This document shows positions 41,005-50,500 of a stretch of DNA of 53,225 bases, piece after piece. The notes beneath the pieces were generated by a model that searched no databases, was not told the DNA's origin, and saw only the letters and a list, made by a program, of their open reading frames with translations. Positions within the stretch are counted from its first letter, which is position 1. Each line of letters begins with the position of its first letter. Origin of the DNA: a virus; the IMG/VR virus record IMGVR_UViG_3300024433_000923, positions 1-53,225 of that record. One strand, 5' to 3'. The position numbers and the translations under genes were made by a program.

Positions 41005-43517
41005 TGGTTCAAGCTGGTATACAATCTGGACAAAATGTGACTTCTTTCAGGAAGCATAAGGTTTTTCTATTAAGAAATAATACATTCAGTAATCTTACCA
41101 AAAGAACATCATTTCTAATGGATGGCAAAGTAAGAGAAATTAATAAAGGGATTAATGAACATATAGACACATGTGAAATAGAATTTCCTGCGAAAGCTTT
41201 TGGAAATCACATAGGATTTAATACTCCTGTGATTGTAGCTATTGATAATGCAAGCAATATTGTGTTTAGAGGAAATCTCGTAATAGAAAAAGGAATTCTT
41301 TCAAGAACGAGCGACACACTGACTACAACTGCTTATGGATTAAAATGGTATCTTAATAAAATGTCTAAAATACGAGGGAAAATTTATACAGTTGATAATA
41401 CTATTAAACCCATTTTAGGATATGACACAAATACGACGAATAGATTATTTGAAAAATTTAGAAATCCTCCTCCAGGAGCAAATACAGCTTATGGATATTT
41501 GGGAAGTGAACGTACTGTATTTAATGTTGATGGAAAAGAAGATTCAGCAACATCTGGAGATAATAAAGATCTTGCTATAGCGTTTAAATTTGATCCTACA
41601 CAACAATATATAGAAGCTGCTGGTGCAGTAGCAATGGATGTGAAATATTTCTGGAATTATGCTACAATTCTTATGTATATCGAAGAATGGTATATTAAAC
41701 CATTTCTTAATACTTTTCTTTCTGGCGTAAAAGTGCGCATAAGTCAAAGATCTTTTGAAAAAATATTTCGTTGGGGTGAAAAGATTGGGTTAGAAAAAAT
41801 AAGACCAATCAATTTTGACATTAACGGTTTGGGTCCAGTTGAAGCAATTGATAAAGTTGTAAAAGCCATTCCTGGTCCTTGGTATTGGTATCTTAAACAT
41901 AGTAAGAATGTAAGTGAAGTTGAACTTATAAACCATCTTATGAAAGACGATGTTCCAAAAGCTGTATATATTGGAAGAGATGGTAAAATATTAGATACCG
42001 ATAGTGGAACAAATATAGCTGGAGCTGATGTAGAAAGAAGTATAGCCGATGCTATTGTTCATGCGGTTGTGGTAGGCGCTCCATTAAAACTTGAAACTAC
42101 GCTCGAATTAATACCACGTTGGACTAGATATCTTAGACCTACTTCGGATCAAAATAAACAACCTTCTGATACTGATAATAATTATACAGAATATGAAGCT
42201 GGAGAAGTAACGAGTAGAAGATATATTTCACATTTTAAAAATCCTATTGATTATAAAAAATATGTTGCCATGAATAAAGCTGGAGCTACTCCAGAAGTTT
42301 GGAATACTACTCAAACTGAAGATAAAGCTAAAATAACTGCTAGTGATGTTCAAAGATATGCTAGAATATTTAGAGAATTTACAGTTCCTGGATCTAAAGA
42401 AGAAATAACTAAAAATCTTGTAGATGATTTAGGATTGCATGATGATATTAGTGATGTATTTTCTGGATTTGCATCAGAAATAGAACAATTTATATTTGAT
42501 AATGCTGAACGTATAAGAAAGATAGAACCTCCTGTAACTAAATACGAAACAAGTAAAGTTAATAAGAATCTTGAACCTTCTAGACCTTTTATATTTTTAT
42601 ATGATGAATCTAAAACTATAGAAGCAGAAGATGAGAAACCTGCTGCCGCTGTAGGTGGTGCGGATAAAAAAGAAGATATACTGAAAAAAATTCCTTTTAT
42701 TATACCTGATGGAAGAGATAAAGACGCTTTTAAAGGTACTTATTCTTTTGAAAATGATTTTCAAGTTGTAAAATTTTCAAAACCACAATATTCAAGTGAT
42801 TTACCTGATGTATTAAATGCTGATTTAGAAGGTTGGAAAAAATTTGCTAATGCAAAAACAAAACGAGCGTTTATGACTTGTCGGATATCGTTAGATGTTC
42901 CTTTAATTGATGATTTGTTGAATGAAGAAAGAGAATTATTGTATGGCAATGGAAGATTTATAGCTTATTATATTGATGAAAAATTAGAATTTGTTTTAAG
43001 ATCTTCTGCTATTTATCCTAAACCGAAAGCTTTAACTACAGGAGTTCCAGCAATAACTTATACATTGCCTTCAGGAACATCACAAATAGGAAGTCTTGTT
43101 ATACCAACAAAAAATAGAAATTTGAATGATAAGTTTCCATTACTTGATTGGAATATGCTTAATAGCACAGAAGATGGATTATTAGGCGAATTATTTTCAC
43201 AGCAAGTTGTTAAGAGTGATCTAAAACAATTGAAACAAGCTTTGGAAGATATGCTTACAAGTGCTCCTGATTTTATAGAAAACATTTCTTTAGATCATGG
43301 AAGAGTCGATTTAAGTTTAGAAATAGGAGATCAGGTTGATAGGATTATAGGAAGTGAATTGTCAGATGGAGCGGATGGATATTATGGATTAGATTCAGTT
43401 GTAACAGGAATTAATATAACTTCTCGTGGCGATACGGAAGCATGGAAAACGCTTTCAGTATTACGTAATCGAAGAGGATTTACTTTAGGTGATCTTAAAA
43501 TAAAGGCTAGAGCATGA
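41004..43517 (+). CDS. Tail hub / tail-associated protein (gpD/Tal-like position)
   Basis: 837 residues. Residues about 30-110 (INEHIDTCEIEFPAKAFGNH, NTPVIVAIDNASNIVFRGNL, TLTTTAYGLKWYLNKM) resemble the opening beta-barrel of phage hub proteins of the late-control-D/gp27 class, in which a vector-type domain is followed by an FxG strand. The C-terminal IGDQVDRIIGSELSDGADGY and GLDSVVTGINITSRGDTEAW is similar to the end of such hubs. It is the longest protein after the tape measure. No lysozyme or peptidase motif was found. Call by composition and position. Confidence 0.5.
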   Translation: MVQAGIQSGQNVTSFRKHKVFLLRNNTFSNLTKRTSFLMDGKVREINKGINEHIDTCEIEFPAKAFGNHIGFNTPVIVAIDNASNIVFRGNLVIEKGILSRTSDTLTTTAYGLKWYLNKMSKIRGKIYTVDNTIKPILGYDTNTTNRLFEKFRNPPPGANTAYGYLGSERTVFNVDGKEDSATSGDNKDLAIAFKFDPTQQYIEAAGAVAMDVKYFWNYATILMYIEEWYIKPFLNTFLSGVKVRISQRSFEKIFRWGEKIGLEKIRPINFDINGLGPVEAIDKVVKAIPGPWYWYLKHSKNVSEVELINHLMKDDVPKAVYIGRDGKILDTDSGTNIAGADVERSIADAIVHAVVVGAPLKLETTLELIPRWTRYLRPTSDQNKQPSDTDNNYTEYEAGEVTSRRYISHFKNPIDYKKYVAMNKAGATPEVWNTTQTEDKAKITASDVQRYARIFREFTVPGSKEEITKNLVDDLGLHDDISDVFSGFASEIEQFIFDNAERIRKIEPPVTKYETSKVNKNLEPSRPFIFLYDESKTIEAEDEKPAAAVGGADKKEDILKKIPFIIPDGRDKDAFKGTYSFENDFQVVKFSKPQYSSDLPDVLNADLEGWKKFANAKTKRAFMTCRISLDVPLIDDLLNEERELLYGNGRFIAYYIDEKLEFVLRSSAIYPKPKALTTGVPAITYTLPSGTSQIGSLVIPTKNRNLNDKFPLLDWNMLNSTEDGLLGELFSQQVVKSDLKQLKQALEDMLTSAPDFIENISLDHGRVDLSLEIGDQVDRIIGSELSDGADGYYGLDSVVTGINITSRGDTEAWKTLSVLRNRRGFTLGDLKIKARA

Positions 43518-44788
43518 GTGCTATAACAGCTAGACAACTTAGATCATTTCAAGAACGTATAGATAGATTAGAAACTGCTTTATCTACAGGTTTTGGTGTA
43601 GCTTCTTTGGATGAATTATCTGCCCCCAAAGAAGGCAAAATAAAAATGGCGAAATGGACTGGAACTGGAGTTCTTCCACGATATTCTCCAATGAAATTTG
43701 ATTTAATCGCACATGATGGAGATGTATTAGTGGCGCAAAGAGTAGCAAAACTTCCTCTTCTTGAATATCCAGAAAAAGACGATGACGATAAATTAATTTG
43801 TGTAACACAAATGGAAGCAGAACAAGGAGATATTGTTCCTGTAATGATTGAAGGGGAAACACTGGTAAGATTTAAAAGTAGATCTGATTTAACTGACATT
43901 AATGATGATCCCAATCAAGTAGTAAAATTTGGTGATGCGTTATATATATATTATAAAGATGATACAGATGCAGGAAAATTGATTAATAAAACTACTGATC
44001 CTGATGATGCAAGTATATTACAATATATTTCAGATGGATCAGTGGCATTTGCTCTTGAAACTCAACAATCTAATGCCACATTGGTAAGGAGTTTACTTCG
44101 GCCCCGTGGTGTAACGGGATTGAATTATTTTGATAATGGAGTGATGGTAAAGTCCGATGATGCTGCATCAAACTTTTATCATGCAGTAAATTGGGATGTT
44201 GATCTTAAAGTAGATAATGGAACTAGATGGGAAGTTTATCTCAAATTTGCATCTCCGATTACTTCTTTCGATAGATTATTTATATGTCTTGAACATATAC
44301 GTTCTTTTATTAATGAACCTTTTTATACAGAATCTTCTTTCTTTGGTATAGAACATCGTTTTGATTATGATTTAATTAGGGTTGATTTAACTCCCGGTGA
44401 AACATGGGGATTGGATGCACTTACTTGGAATAATGCGAATAGAGCTACAGGGACATTATTTGATACACCAGCTAATTTTCTTTCTGGAGCACAGATAAAT
44501 TTTGTTCATGAATATTATGAAACTGTATTAAATTGGGAACCTTGTGAACCTCCTGGTATGCCAGCAACACAAGAAACAGAAGTAGGAGGAGCTGACGGTG
44601 AGTGTGATGGTATAGCTTTAGAAGCTCTTGCTCCAGAAACTTTAGCTGGCATATTTTTTGGAATAATTCTTTATTTAGGAGCTGACAATAGTGCTGGTGA
44701 TCATAGTCCGGATACAGTTCAATCTATTCTTCCAATACGAAATACTCGAACAGGTCAGTCTCATAGAAGTTTTGCTGTTTCTGAATAA
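43514..44788 (+). CDS. Unknown tail-module protein, coiled coil plus beta domains
   Basis: 424 residues, not recognised. A short N-terminal coiled coil (ITARQLRSFQERIDRLETAL) is followed by beta-rich text (GKIKMAKWTGTGVLPRYSPM, VQRVAKLPLLEYP-like) and a C-terminal domain starting near residue 200 (VTGLNYFDNGVMVKSDDAAS). It overlaps the hub gene by 4 nt (ATGA) and is the last gene of the virion module. It could be a trimeric tail appendage. Confidence 0.5.
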   Translation: MSAITARQLRSFQERIDRLETALSTGFGVASLDELSAPKEGKIKMAKWTGTGVLPRYSPMKFDLIAHDGDVLVAQRVAKLPLLEYPEKDDDDKLICVTQMEAEQGDIVPVMIEGETLVRFKSRSDLTDINDDPNQVVKFGDALYIYYKDDTDAGKLINKTTDPDDASILQYISDGSVAFALETQQSNATLVRSLLRPRGVTGLNYFDNGVMVKSDDAASNFYHAVNWDVDLKVDNGTRWEVYLKFASPITSFDRLFICLEHIRSFINEPFYTESSFFGIEHRFDYDLIRVDLTPGETWGLDALTWNNANRATGTLFDTPANFLSGAQINFVHEYYETVLNWEPCEPPGMPATQETEVGGADGECDGIALEALAPETLAGIFFGIILYLGADNSAGDHSPDTVQSILPIRNTRTGQSHRSFAVSE

Positions 44789-44820
44789 TTATAAAGATAT
44801 CTCAATACGTTATTAAGTAA

Positions 44821-46650
44821 ATGGCTAACGTTGGAATTTATACTGGATTACTTAAAGGTGGAAGATTACAAATATATGTAAGGTCTGAATCTAGAAAATT
44901 ATTTGGACGAGCAATAAGAACTCTTTCCCGTATTCCTGTTATTTCCTATAATAAAAAAAGAAAATATCACGAATCAACAATTTATTACTATGACTTTATC
45001 AAAGAACTTGTTATAAATAATGGATGGAATTTCTTTTTTACTAAGAAACTTAAGAGATATTATCGGAAATTTAAGGAGAAATTAGAACGTGTAAAAGAAG
45101 CAAGGAAGGATAAAACTTTTCAATCAAAATATTGGACAAAAGACCCTGAAAATCAGATACTTTCTTTTCAAGCACAAGCTGTAAACGTATGTTATGAAGC
45201 TAAGAAATATCTTATTGGTGATGATATGGGTTTGGGTAAAACTCCTGAAGCTTTAGGAGTAATGTGTAAAGCTTTTGAAGATGGGTATAAAAGGACATTA
45301 ATAGTTGTTCTAAATAGATTAAAATTCCAGTGGCGGAATGAAATAGAAAAGTTTACAACATTCAGAGAAAGCAATGGAGATATATCAATTGTAGATTCTA
45401 CGGTTGGAATAAAATGTGAAAAAGGCATTAAACTTAATTTAAGAAGTAGAGAATGTAAAAATTGTAAATCAAAAAAGAAATGTAAACGATTAAGGGATGA
45501 CCCTCGCAGAAGACGTAAGTACCAATTTAGTAAAGGGAAAATTGTAATATGTAATTATGAAATTCTTGATAGATCGTTGGAAATTATTAAAAAAAGTGGA
45601 TTTGATATTTTTATTTTAGATGAAGCATCTAAGATGAAAAATCGAAGTACAAAATTGACAAAGGCTTTATTGAAAATAAGGAGAGAATTAAGACATAACG
45701 CAATTTGTATACCTATGTCTGGGACTTTTATTGAAAATAGATTGGAAGAATTATGGGCACCTTTTTATTTTACTGATCCAAGAATATTAGGAGAATTTTA
45801 TAATTTTAAAAACCATTATTTGATATTTGATTATTGGGGAAATACAGTAGGATATAAGAATGAAAAAAAATTGAAAAAAATAATAAAAGATCACATAATC
45901 AGAAGACCTATTGAAAAAGTTTGGAAAGATAGACCGCCGTTGATTTCTGTTGTGCGGACTTGTGAGATGACAATGATGCAAAGATCTATCTATGATGATG
46001 CAAGGGAAGGAATATTAAAACAGCTTAATGATTTAGCTTCTCAAAAGAAAATAAATAGAGCTGATATATTACCATTGATGAATTATCTTATTCAGATTTG
46101 TGATACGACTGAAACACAGGATCCAAGTATTAGAGAAAGTGGGAAAATTGATGTGTTAAAAGATATTATTGAAAATGAAATTCATCCAAGACACAAGGTT
46201 GTTATTTTCAGTTTTTATGCAAACAAAGTTATTCCTATATTGAAGCGAGAATTAAAATCTTTTGGAAAATCAGTGACAGTAGTCGGAGGCTTGAAGCCAA
46301 AAATATTTGAAAAAAGAAAAAGTAAATTTATTGAAAATGAAAATATACGTTTTGCTATCTGTTCAGATTCAATGGCGTATGGTCAGAATATGCAGGTTGC
46401 AAGCTATGTGATTAATTTTGATTTGTTATGGAATCCTGCCAAAATGGAACAAAGACTTAGGCGCGTTTATAGGATAGGACAAAAGAAACCTGTTACTGTT
46501 ATTGATCTTGTAACAACTAATACTCTGGAAGATAAAATGTTAGAAGTGTTAGGAGAACGTAGGGAACTTTTTGATAAGATTTTAGGAGCTAAAGCTAAAA
46601 AGACCAAAAAACCTAGTGTAGACCAGCTTTTAGGTATTTTGCGCAATTAG
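44821..46650 (+). CDS. SNF2/Rad54-type helicase-like ATPase
   Basis: 609 residues with the SNF2 motif set: GDDMGLGKTPEA (about 133-144, motif I), IVVLNRLKFQWRNEIEKF (Ia), ILDEASKMKNRST (about 263-275, DEAS in place of DEAH), CIPMSGTFIENRLEELW (III), and in the second lobe FAICSDSMAYGQNMQ and RLRRVYRIGQKKPVTVID (about 544-561, motif VI with the QxxRxxR arginine region). A short Cys/Lys-rich insert CKNCKSKKKCKR lies between motifs Ia and II. It is a double-stranded DNA translocase, probably in replication, recombination or transcription of phage DNA. It starts the replication module. Confidence 0.9.
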   Translation: MANVGIYTGLLKGGRLQIYVRSESRKLFGRAIRTLSRIPVISYNKKRKYHESTIYYYDFIKELVINNGWNFFFTKKLKRYYRKFKEKLERVKEARKDKTFQSKYWTKDPENQILSFQAQAVNVCYEAKKYLIGDDMGLGKTPEALGVMCKAFEDGYKRTLIVVLNRLKFQWRNEIEKFTTFRESNGDISIVDSTVGIKCEKGIKLNLRSRECKNCKSKKKCKRLRDDPRRRRKYQFSKGKIVICNYEILDRSLEIIKKSGFDIFILDEASKMKNRSTKLTKALLKIRRELRHNAICIPMSGTFIENRLEELWAPFYFTDPRILGEFYNFKNHYLIFDYWGNTVGYKNEKKLKKIIKDHIIRRPIEKVWKDRPPLISVVRTCEMTMMQRSIYDDAREGILKQLNDLASQKKINRADILPLMNYLIQICDTTETQDPSIRESGKIDVLKDIIENEIHPRHKVVIFSFYANKVIPILKRELKSFGKSVTVVGGLKPKIFEKRKSKFIENENIRFAICSDSMAYGQNMQVASYVINFDLLWNPAKMEQRLRRVYRIGQKKPVTVIDLVTTNTLEDKMLEVLGERRELFDKILGAKAKKTKKPSVDQLLGILRN

Positions 46651-46724
46651 GCCAAAATTTGGATCGTTGTAATGGCTTGAGGACAATCAGTTTAGGTGAG
46701 GGTAGGTGTAAGGTAGGGGCTAAA

Positions 46725-47654
46725 ATGGCGAATAACGAATCTTATTTCCAGTTGTTTACTTTCGACGAAAAGATTTTGAATAAATTGCAGACAATTGATA
46801 GCGTGAAATGTTTACGATTTGTGATTGCATTGATAAGAAATGGAATTACAGAAGAATCGAAAATTATGGAGTTGTTGAAATGTTCAAAAGCTGATCTTTT
46901 CAGAGTTGTTAAAAAACTTATTGCAGCGGATATAATTATTAGATGGCGTGATAAAAATACCAGTGTTCCTTCTTATACTCTGAATTTTGAATTTTTTGAT
47001 ATTACTGAATCTTGTAAACAATGTAGATATAGAAAAACGGAAGTTAAAGATATTGGATCTTTAAAATTTAGATATTTGAATTGTTCTTTGAATGGAACTG
47101 TAAAGTGTATTCACAATTATCAAAGAGAAAATTATAATATTTGTAAACTTTTATCCGTAACACATGATAAAGTAAGTGCAGAAGTTTTGGATAGAAAAAA
47201 TAGATATAAATATAATGAAGATAAAGATATAGAAGAATGGAATATAAGAGATTTTGTGGAATTTTATAGAGAAGAGTGTATCGAAAATTTTCCCACAATG
47301 ATTATGGATAATAATAATATTATACGATCACATATGCGGAGTATCGTTGAGAGTTTTAAAAAGCATTTTAAAGGTAAGTGGCAGAGGTTTTTGAAGTTAT
47401 ATATGAATAAACAGATAGATGAAGCTAAGAAAGAAAGAAGGTATTTACCTTCTATTCAATTAGCAAGAGGAGTTGTAATAGCAAATTTTCTTAGAAGTGT
47501 AAAGAAAAAGGGATATACAGAAGTTGGATTTTGTAAACAGAAAAATTTGTATTGTTCCTATTGTGACACTGATAGCAATATTTGTAAATTGAAAAAAGAT
47601 AAATTAAAATGCACAAGAAACATTAGAAAAAAGATGAAAAAGTTGTATAACTAA
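46725..47654 (+). CDS. Winged-helix protein with Cys-rich zinc-type motifs (replication-associated)
   Basis: 309 residues from the ATG at 46725 (GTAGGGGC upstream); an upstream TTG at 46659 is in frame but unlikely. Residues about 25-75 (KCLRFVIALIRNGITEESKI, ELLKCSKADLFRVVKKLIAA) form a winged-helix-like unit. Then cysteine pairs (CKQCRYRK near 97, with more at about 118 and 127) and a C-terminal set CKQKNLYCSYCDTDSNICK could each bind zinc. It abuts the DnaB-like helicase gene, so a helicase loader, primase-type factor or origin-binding role is suggested by context. No primase motif is visible. Confidence 0.5.
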   Translation: MANNESYFQLFTFDEKILNKLQTIDSVKCLRFVIALIRNGITEESKIMELLKCSKADLFRVVKKLIAADIIIRWRDKNTSVPSYTLNFEFFDITESCKQCRYRKTEVKDIGSLKFRYLNCSLNGTVKCIHNYQRENYNICKLLSVTHDKVSAEVLDRKNRYKYNEDKDIEEWNIRDFVEFYREECIENFPTMIMDNNNIIRSHMRSIVESFKKHFKGKWQRFLKLYMNKQIDEAKKERRYLPSIQLARGVVIANFLRSVKKKGYTEVGFCKQKNLYCSYCDTDSNICKLKKDKLKCTRNIRKKMKKLYN

Positions 47655-49078
47655 TGGCGAAGAAAAAATCTTTTAAAGATTCATACAAGCGTAAAAGGGC
47701 TTCAATGCGTGATAGTCCTTTTTCACGTATTTTAGATGAGAAGAAGTTCTTAGGTGGTCTTATAAAATTTCCAAAAGTTGTGGGAGTTATAGTAAATCAA
47801 TTTGATAGTAGATGTTTAAGTAGCGACAAATTGAAATGGCTTTATGAAGAAATAGAAGAATTTTTTAATAAGACGGGATATGTTTTAGATGATAAAGGCT
47901 TTAATGAATATGTCGGTTCTTTAAAAGTAAAGAAAAGAAAGATATATAAAAGACTTTGGAAGTCAATTAAGAAAATTTCTAAGAAAATTTCCGAAGCTTC
48001 TACATTGGTTATAAAAGATAATTTAGAAAAATTATATGATGCGCGATTAATGATTTATAATGCTAATCATGTTGCAGATATTTTAGATAAGGCTGATGTT
48101 GATGGAATAGATGTCGTTGAAAAAGCAAAGAAACAATATGAAAAAATAAACGATGAATTAAGTAGAGGTAGAACAGTTATAAAAGTTGTAGATGCCATTA
48201 ATTCTTATGATGATTTTAAAGAGTATCATCAAAAGGCTCAAGCTAATCCTAAACGTTATAAAGGCGTTCCAACAGGGATGCGACCACTTGATAAAAAGAT
48301 AGGTGGGTTAAGAGATTCAGAATCTGGCATGGTATTGACAAGAACAGGGGTAGGTAAATCAATACTATTAATGGAATTTGCTGCATATTGTTATCAATTT
48401 TATGGAGATGTTATATATGTTACGATAGAAATGCCTGAAATTCAGCTTAGACAGAGATTGTATTGTCATCTTTCTAGAATAAAATATAAATATTTTAGGA
48501 ATTTTGATTTAAATAAAAAGCATTGGAGAAGACTTAATAAGAAAATTAAATCAAGATTTGAAAATCATCCTTTTAAATTTAATATCATTGACATTCCTGG
48601 TTCAGGGACAGTTGCCGATATTAAAAATAGGATTGAAACAATATTAAATCATAATCCTGGCGTAAGATTGATTTGTGTTGATTATTTAAATATCATGCGT
48701 TGTAGTACAGGAGCTATAGCTGTTGAATGGCCTAGACAGATTGAAATAGCTATTGATCTTAAACAGATGTATAGATATTTCGATAAGCCTGGATGGTCTG
48801 CTGCACAGTTAAAAGCCGATACTGAGGGGAAGGAAACTAAAATACGTATAAGTGATATGGCTTTATCAAAAAATATTCCTGACCATATAGATATAGGTGT
48901 GACAGCACAAGATACTCCTGAAGAAAATATATTTAGAATAGGATTTATTAAAGCTAGAGATTTTAAGGGGGAAGAATTTTATGTTAAAGGTGATAGAGAT
49001 AGGATGACTTTTAATACCGTTAGTAAAAAAGAATCCGAAAAATATTATGAACAAGAACAAGGAGGATTAAAGGTATGA
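47654..49078 (+). CDS. dnaB: Replicative DNA helicase, DnaB-like
   Basis: 474 residues. An N-terminal domain (FLGGLIKFPKVVGVIVNQFD) of DnaB type is followed by GVPTGMRPLDKKIGGLRDSE and the RecA core: Walker A RTGVGKSILLMEFA (about 230-243), VIYVTIEMPEIQLRQRL (motif 1a region), Walker B VRLICVDYLNIMR and a late segment GWSAAQLKADTEGKE with the sensor residues. This is the phage replicative fork helicase. It overlaps the winged-helix gene by one base and the next gene by 4 nt, so the replication genes are translated together. Confidence 0.88.
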   Translation: MAKKKSFKDSYKRKRASMRDSPFSRILDEKKFLGGLIKFPKVVGVIVNQFDSRCLSSDKLKWLYEEIEEFFNKTGYVLDDKGFNEYVGSLKVKKRKIYKRLWKSIKKISKKISEASTLVIKDNLEKLYDARLMIYNANHVADILDKADVDGIDVVEKAKKQYEKINDELSRGRTVIKVVDAINSYDDFKEYHQKAQANPKRYKGVPTGMRPLDKKIGGLRDSESGMVLTRTGVGKSILLMEFAAYCYQFYGDVIYVTIEMPEIQLRQRLYCHLSRIKYKYFRNFDLNKKHWRRLNKKIKSRFENHPFKFNIIDIPGSGTVADIKNRIETILNHNPGVRLICVDYLNIMRCSTGAIAVEWPRQIEIAIDLKQMYRYFDKPGWSAAQLKADTEGKETKIRISDMALSKNIPDHIDIGVTAQDTPEENIFRIGFIKARDFKGEEFYVKGDRDRMTFNTVSKKESEKYYEQEQGGLKV

Positions 49079-50193
49079 TATCTAATGTTACTATTTTAAA
49101 ACCAACTGAAATGTTTGATATGGAAGTTATATATGATATTAAAAAATCTAATACTTTATTAATTTCCAAAACAAATCCTAATTTTTATTGTCCCGTTATT
49201 TCTAAATATACAAATGTGGGATTTAGATATGCTTATTTTCTTTGGATAATGCGTGGTGCGAATTTACTTGATCAATTAATGTATTATAGTGATCATTTGG
49301 AAGGAAATACTGACGATGGTATGATTTTAAGAGGAGCATATGGGACTAGATTAAAATTTTGGGTAGGCGTAGACCAAATAGCGGAAGCCAATAAATATAA
49401 CGCAAATATTGATGATGGAGCATATGGAGATGAATTTATAAAACCTCAAGGTATTGATCAATTATTTAATGTGTATAGAGATTTGAAAGAAGGAATGGAT
49501 ATATCTGTAGCGAATATATTTGATCCCGCTTTGGATTTTGATGAAACAAATGATATTCCTAATTTACTTTCGATGGTTTTTAAATATAATTATGAAAGAT
49601 TAGATTTATTTGCCACTTTTTCTGAAGTAGCAATCAATAGTCACTTTATTAATGATTATTTCTTTTTAAGTCTTTTACAGGTATGCATGGCGGGATGGTT
49701 AGAATGTGATATAGGAGAATTAAATGTATTGATTAATAAACCAATTTCTGAAGAAGAAAATTTAGAAGTTTGCAAGTTAGATATTTTTGAAAAAGAAAAA
49801 TTTATACCAAGAACTGACGATATTACTTTTTGGGAAGATATTTGGGAATTATCAAATATAGAACGACATTTAAGGATGATGATAAACGAGAAGACGATTG
49901 CAGATGAAAAAGTGTCTGTGACAATATTAAGTGAAACTATTATTAATGGAATTTCTCGAAGAATAATTACAGCTTTTTGGCAAGAAGTAGGATATACTTT
50001 GACAATATATTCCATTATAAAACATGGAGGATTGATTGACGAATCTTTACAAGATTTTGTCATAGAAGTATTAGAAACAAAATTTACAATTACTTCTGTG
50101 CTGATTGAACTTTGTTGGTGGATAACAATGTTTTGTTCTGAATATAATAATGTTGTTAAAAAAGCTGAGGAAATTATAAATGGCTCTTTATAA
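49075..50193 (+). CDS. Thymidylate-synthase-fold protein lacking the catalytic cysteine
   Basis: 372 residues. The stretch from about 60 to 225 follows the thymidylate synthase/dUMP hydroxymethylase pattern: DDGMILRGAYGTRLKFW (80-96; family GAYGxR), GIDQLFNVYRDLKEG (126-140; the DQL helix), NIFDPALDFDETNDIPNLLS (147-166; family (D)xxDIPC), then LSMVFKYNYERLDLFATF and HFINDYFFLSLLQVCMAGWL (family dimer/active-site helix). The cysteine expected after DIP is Asn163, and the RSND phosphate-binding loop reads FSEV. Normal chemistry therefore cannot operate. It may have another function, regulate, or be a relic. The fold call is from motif order; alternative: an unrelated protein with chance resemblance. 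Confidence 0.5.
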   Translation: MISNVTILKPTEMFDMEVIYDIKKSNTLLISKTNPNFYCPVISKYTNVGFRYAYFLWIMRGANLLDQLMYYSDHLEGNTDDGMILRGAYGTRLKFWVGVDQIAEANKYNANIDDGAYGDEFIKPQGIDQLFNVYRDLKEGMDISVANIFDPALDFDETNDIPNLLSMVFKYNYERLDLFATFSEVAINSHFINDYFFLSLLQVCMAGWLECDIGELNVLINKPISEEENLEVCKLDIFEKEKFIPRTDDITFWEDIWELSNIERHLRMMINEKTIADEKVSVTILSETIINGISRRIITAFWQEVGYTLTIYSIIKHGGLIDESLQDFVIEVLETKFTITSVLIELCWWITMFCSEYNNVVKKAEEIINGSL

Positions 50194-50500
50194 TACTGAT
50201 TCAGAATTTATTAGTGAACTTGCTAGAGAAATGAAAGTAAGTTTACCAAAAGCAAAAAGGTTCATTAAAATATTTTCTGAATGCATTAAACGAGTGCTTG
50301 TTGTAAATGGTACATTAAATATTAGGAAACTAGGTTTATTTTATTTAAAGAAAAGAAAAAATAGTATTGCTAGAAATATAAGAACAGGCGAAGTTTTTAA
50401 GATTCCGTTGACAATGAGAATAATTTTTAAACCTGCTCTTTCTTTGAAACGTTCCGCTAATGAAAGAGTTAGAAAAATTCGTGATGAAAAACTTATTTAA
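50180..50500 (+). CDS. HU/IHF-family DNA-binding protein
   Basis: 106 residues. The HU shape is clear: an N-terminal helical half (DSEFISELAREMKVSLPKAK) and the arm region GTLNIRKLGLFYLKKRKNSIARNIRTGEVFKIP, matching the HU phrase GxxxxRNPxTGExIxIP, and then RIIFKPALSLK. HU-family proteins bend and compact DNA. It overlaps both neighbours (ATG inside the previous gene, end 16-40 nt into the polymerase frame). Likely a replication or packaging architectural protein. Confidence 0.85.
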   Translation: MALYNTDSEFISELAREMKVSLPKAKRFIKIFSECIKRVLVVNGTLNIRKLGLFYLKKRKNSIARNIRTGEVFKIPLTMRIIFKPALSLKRSANERVRKIRDEKLI

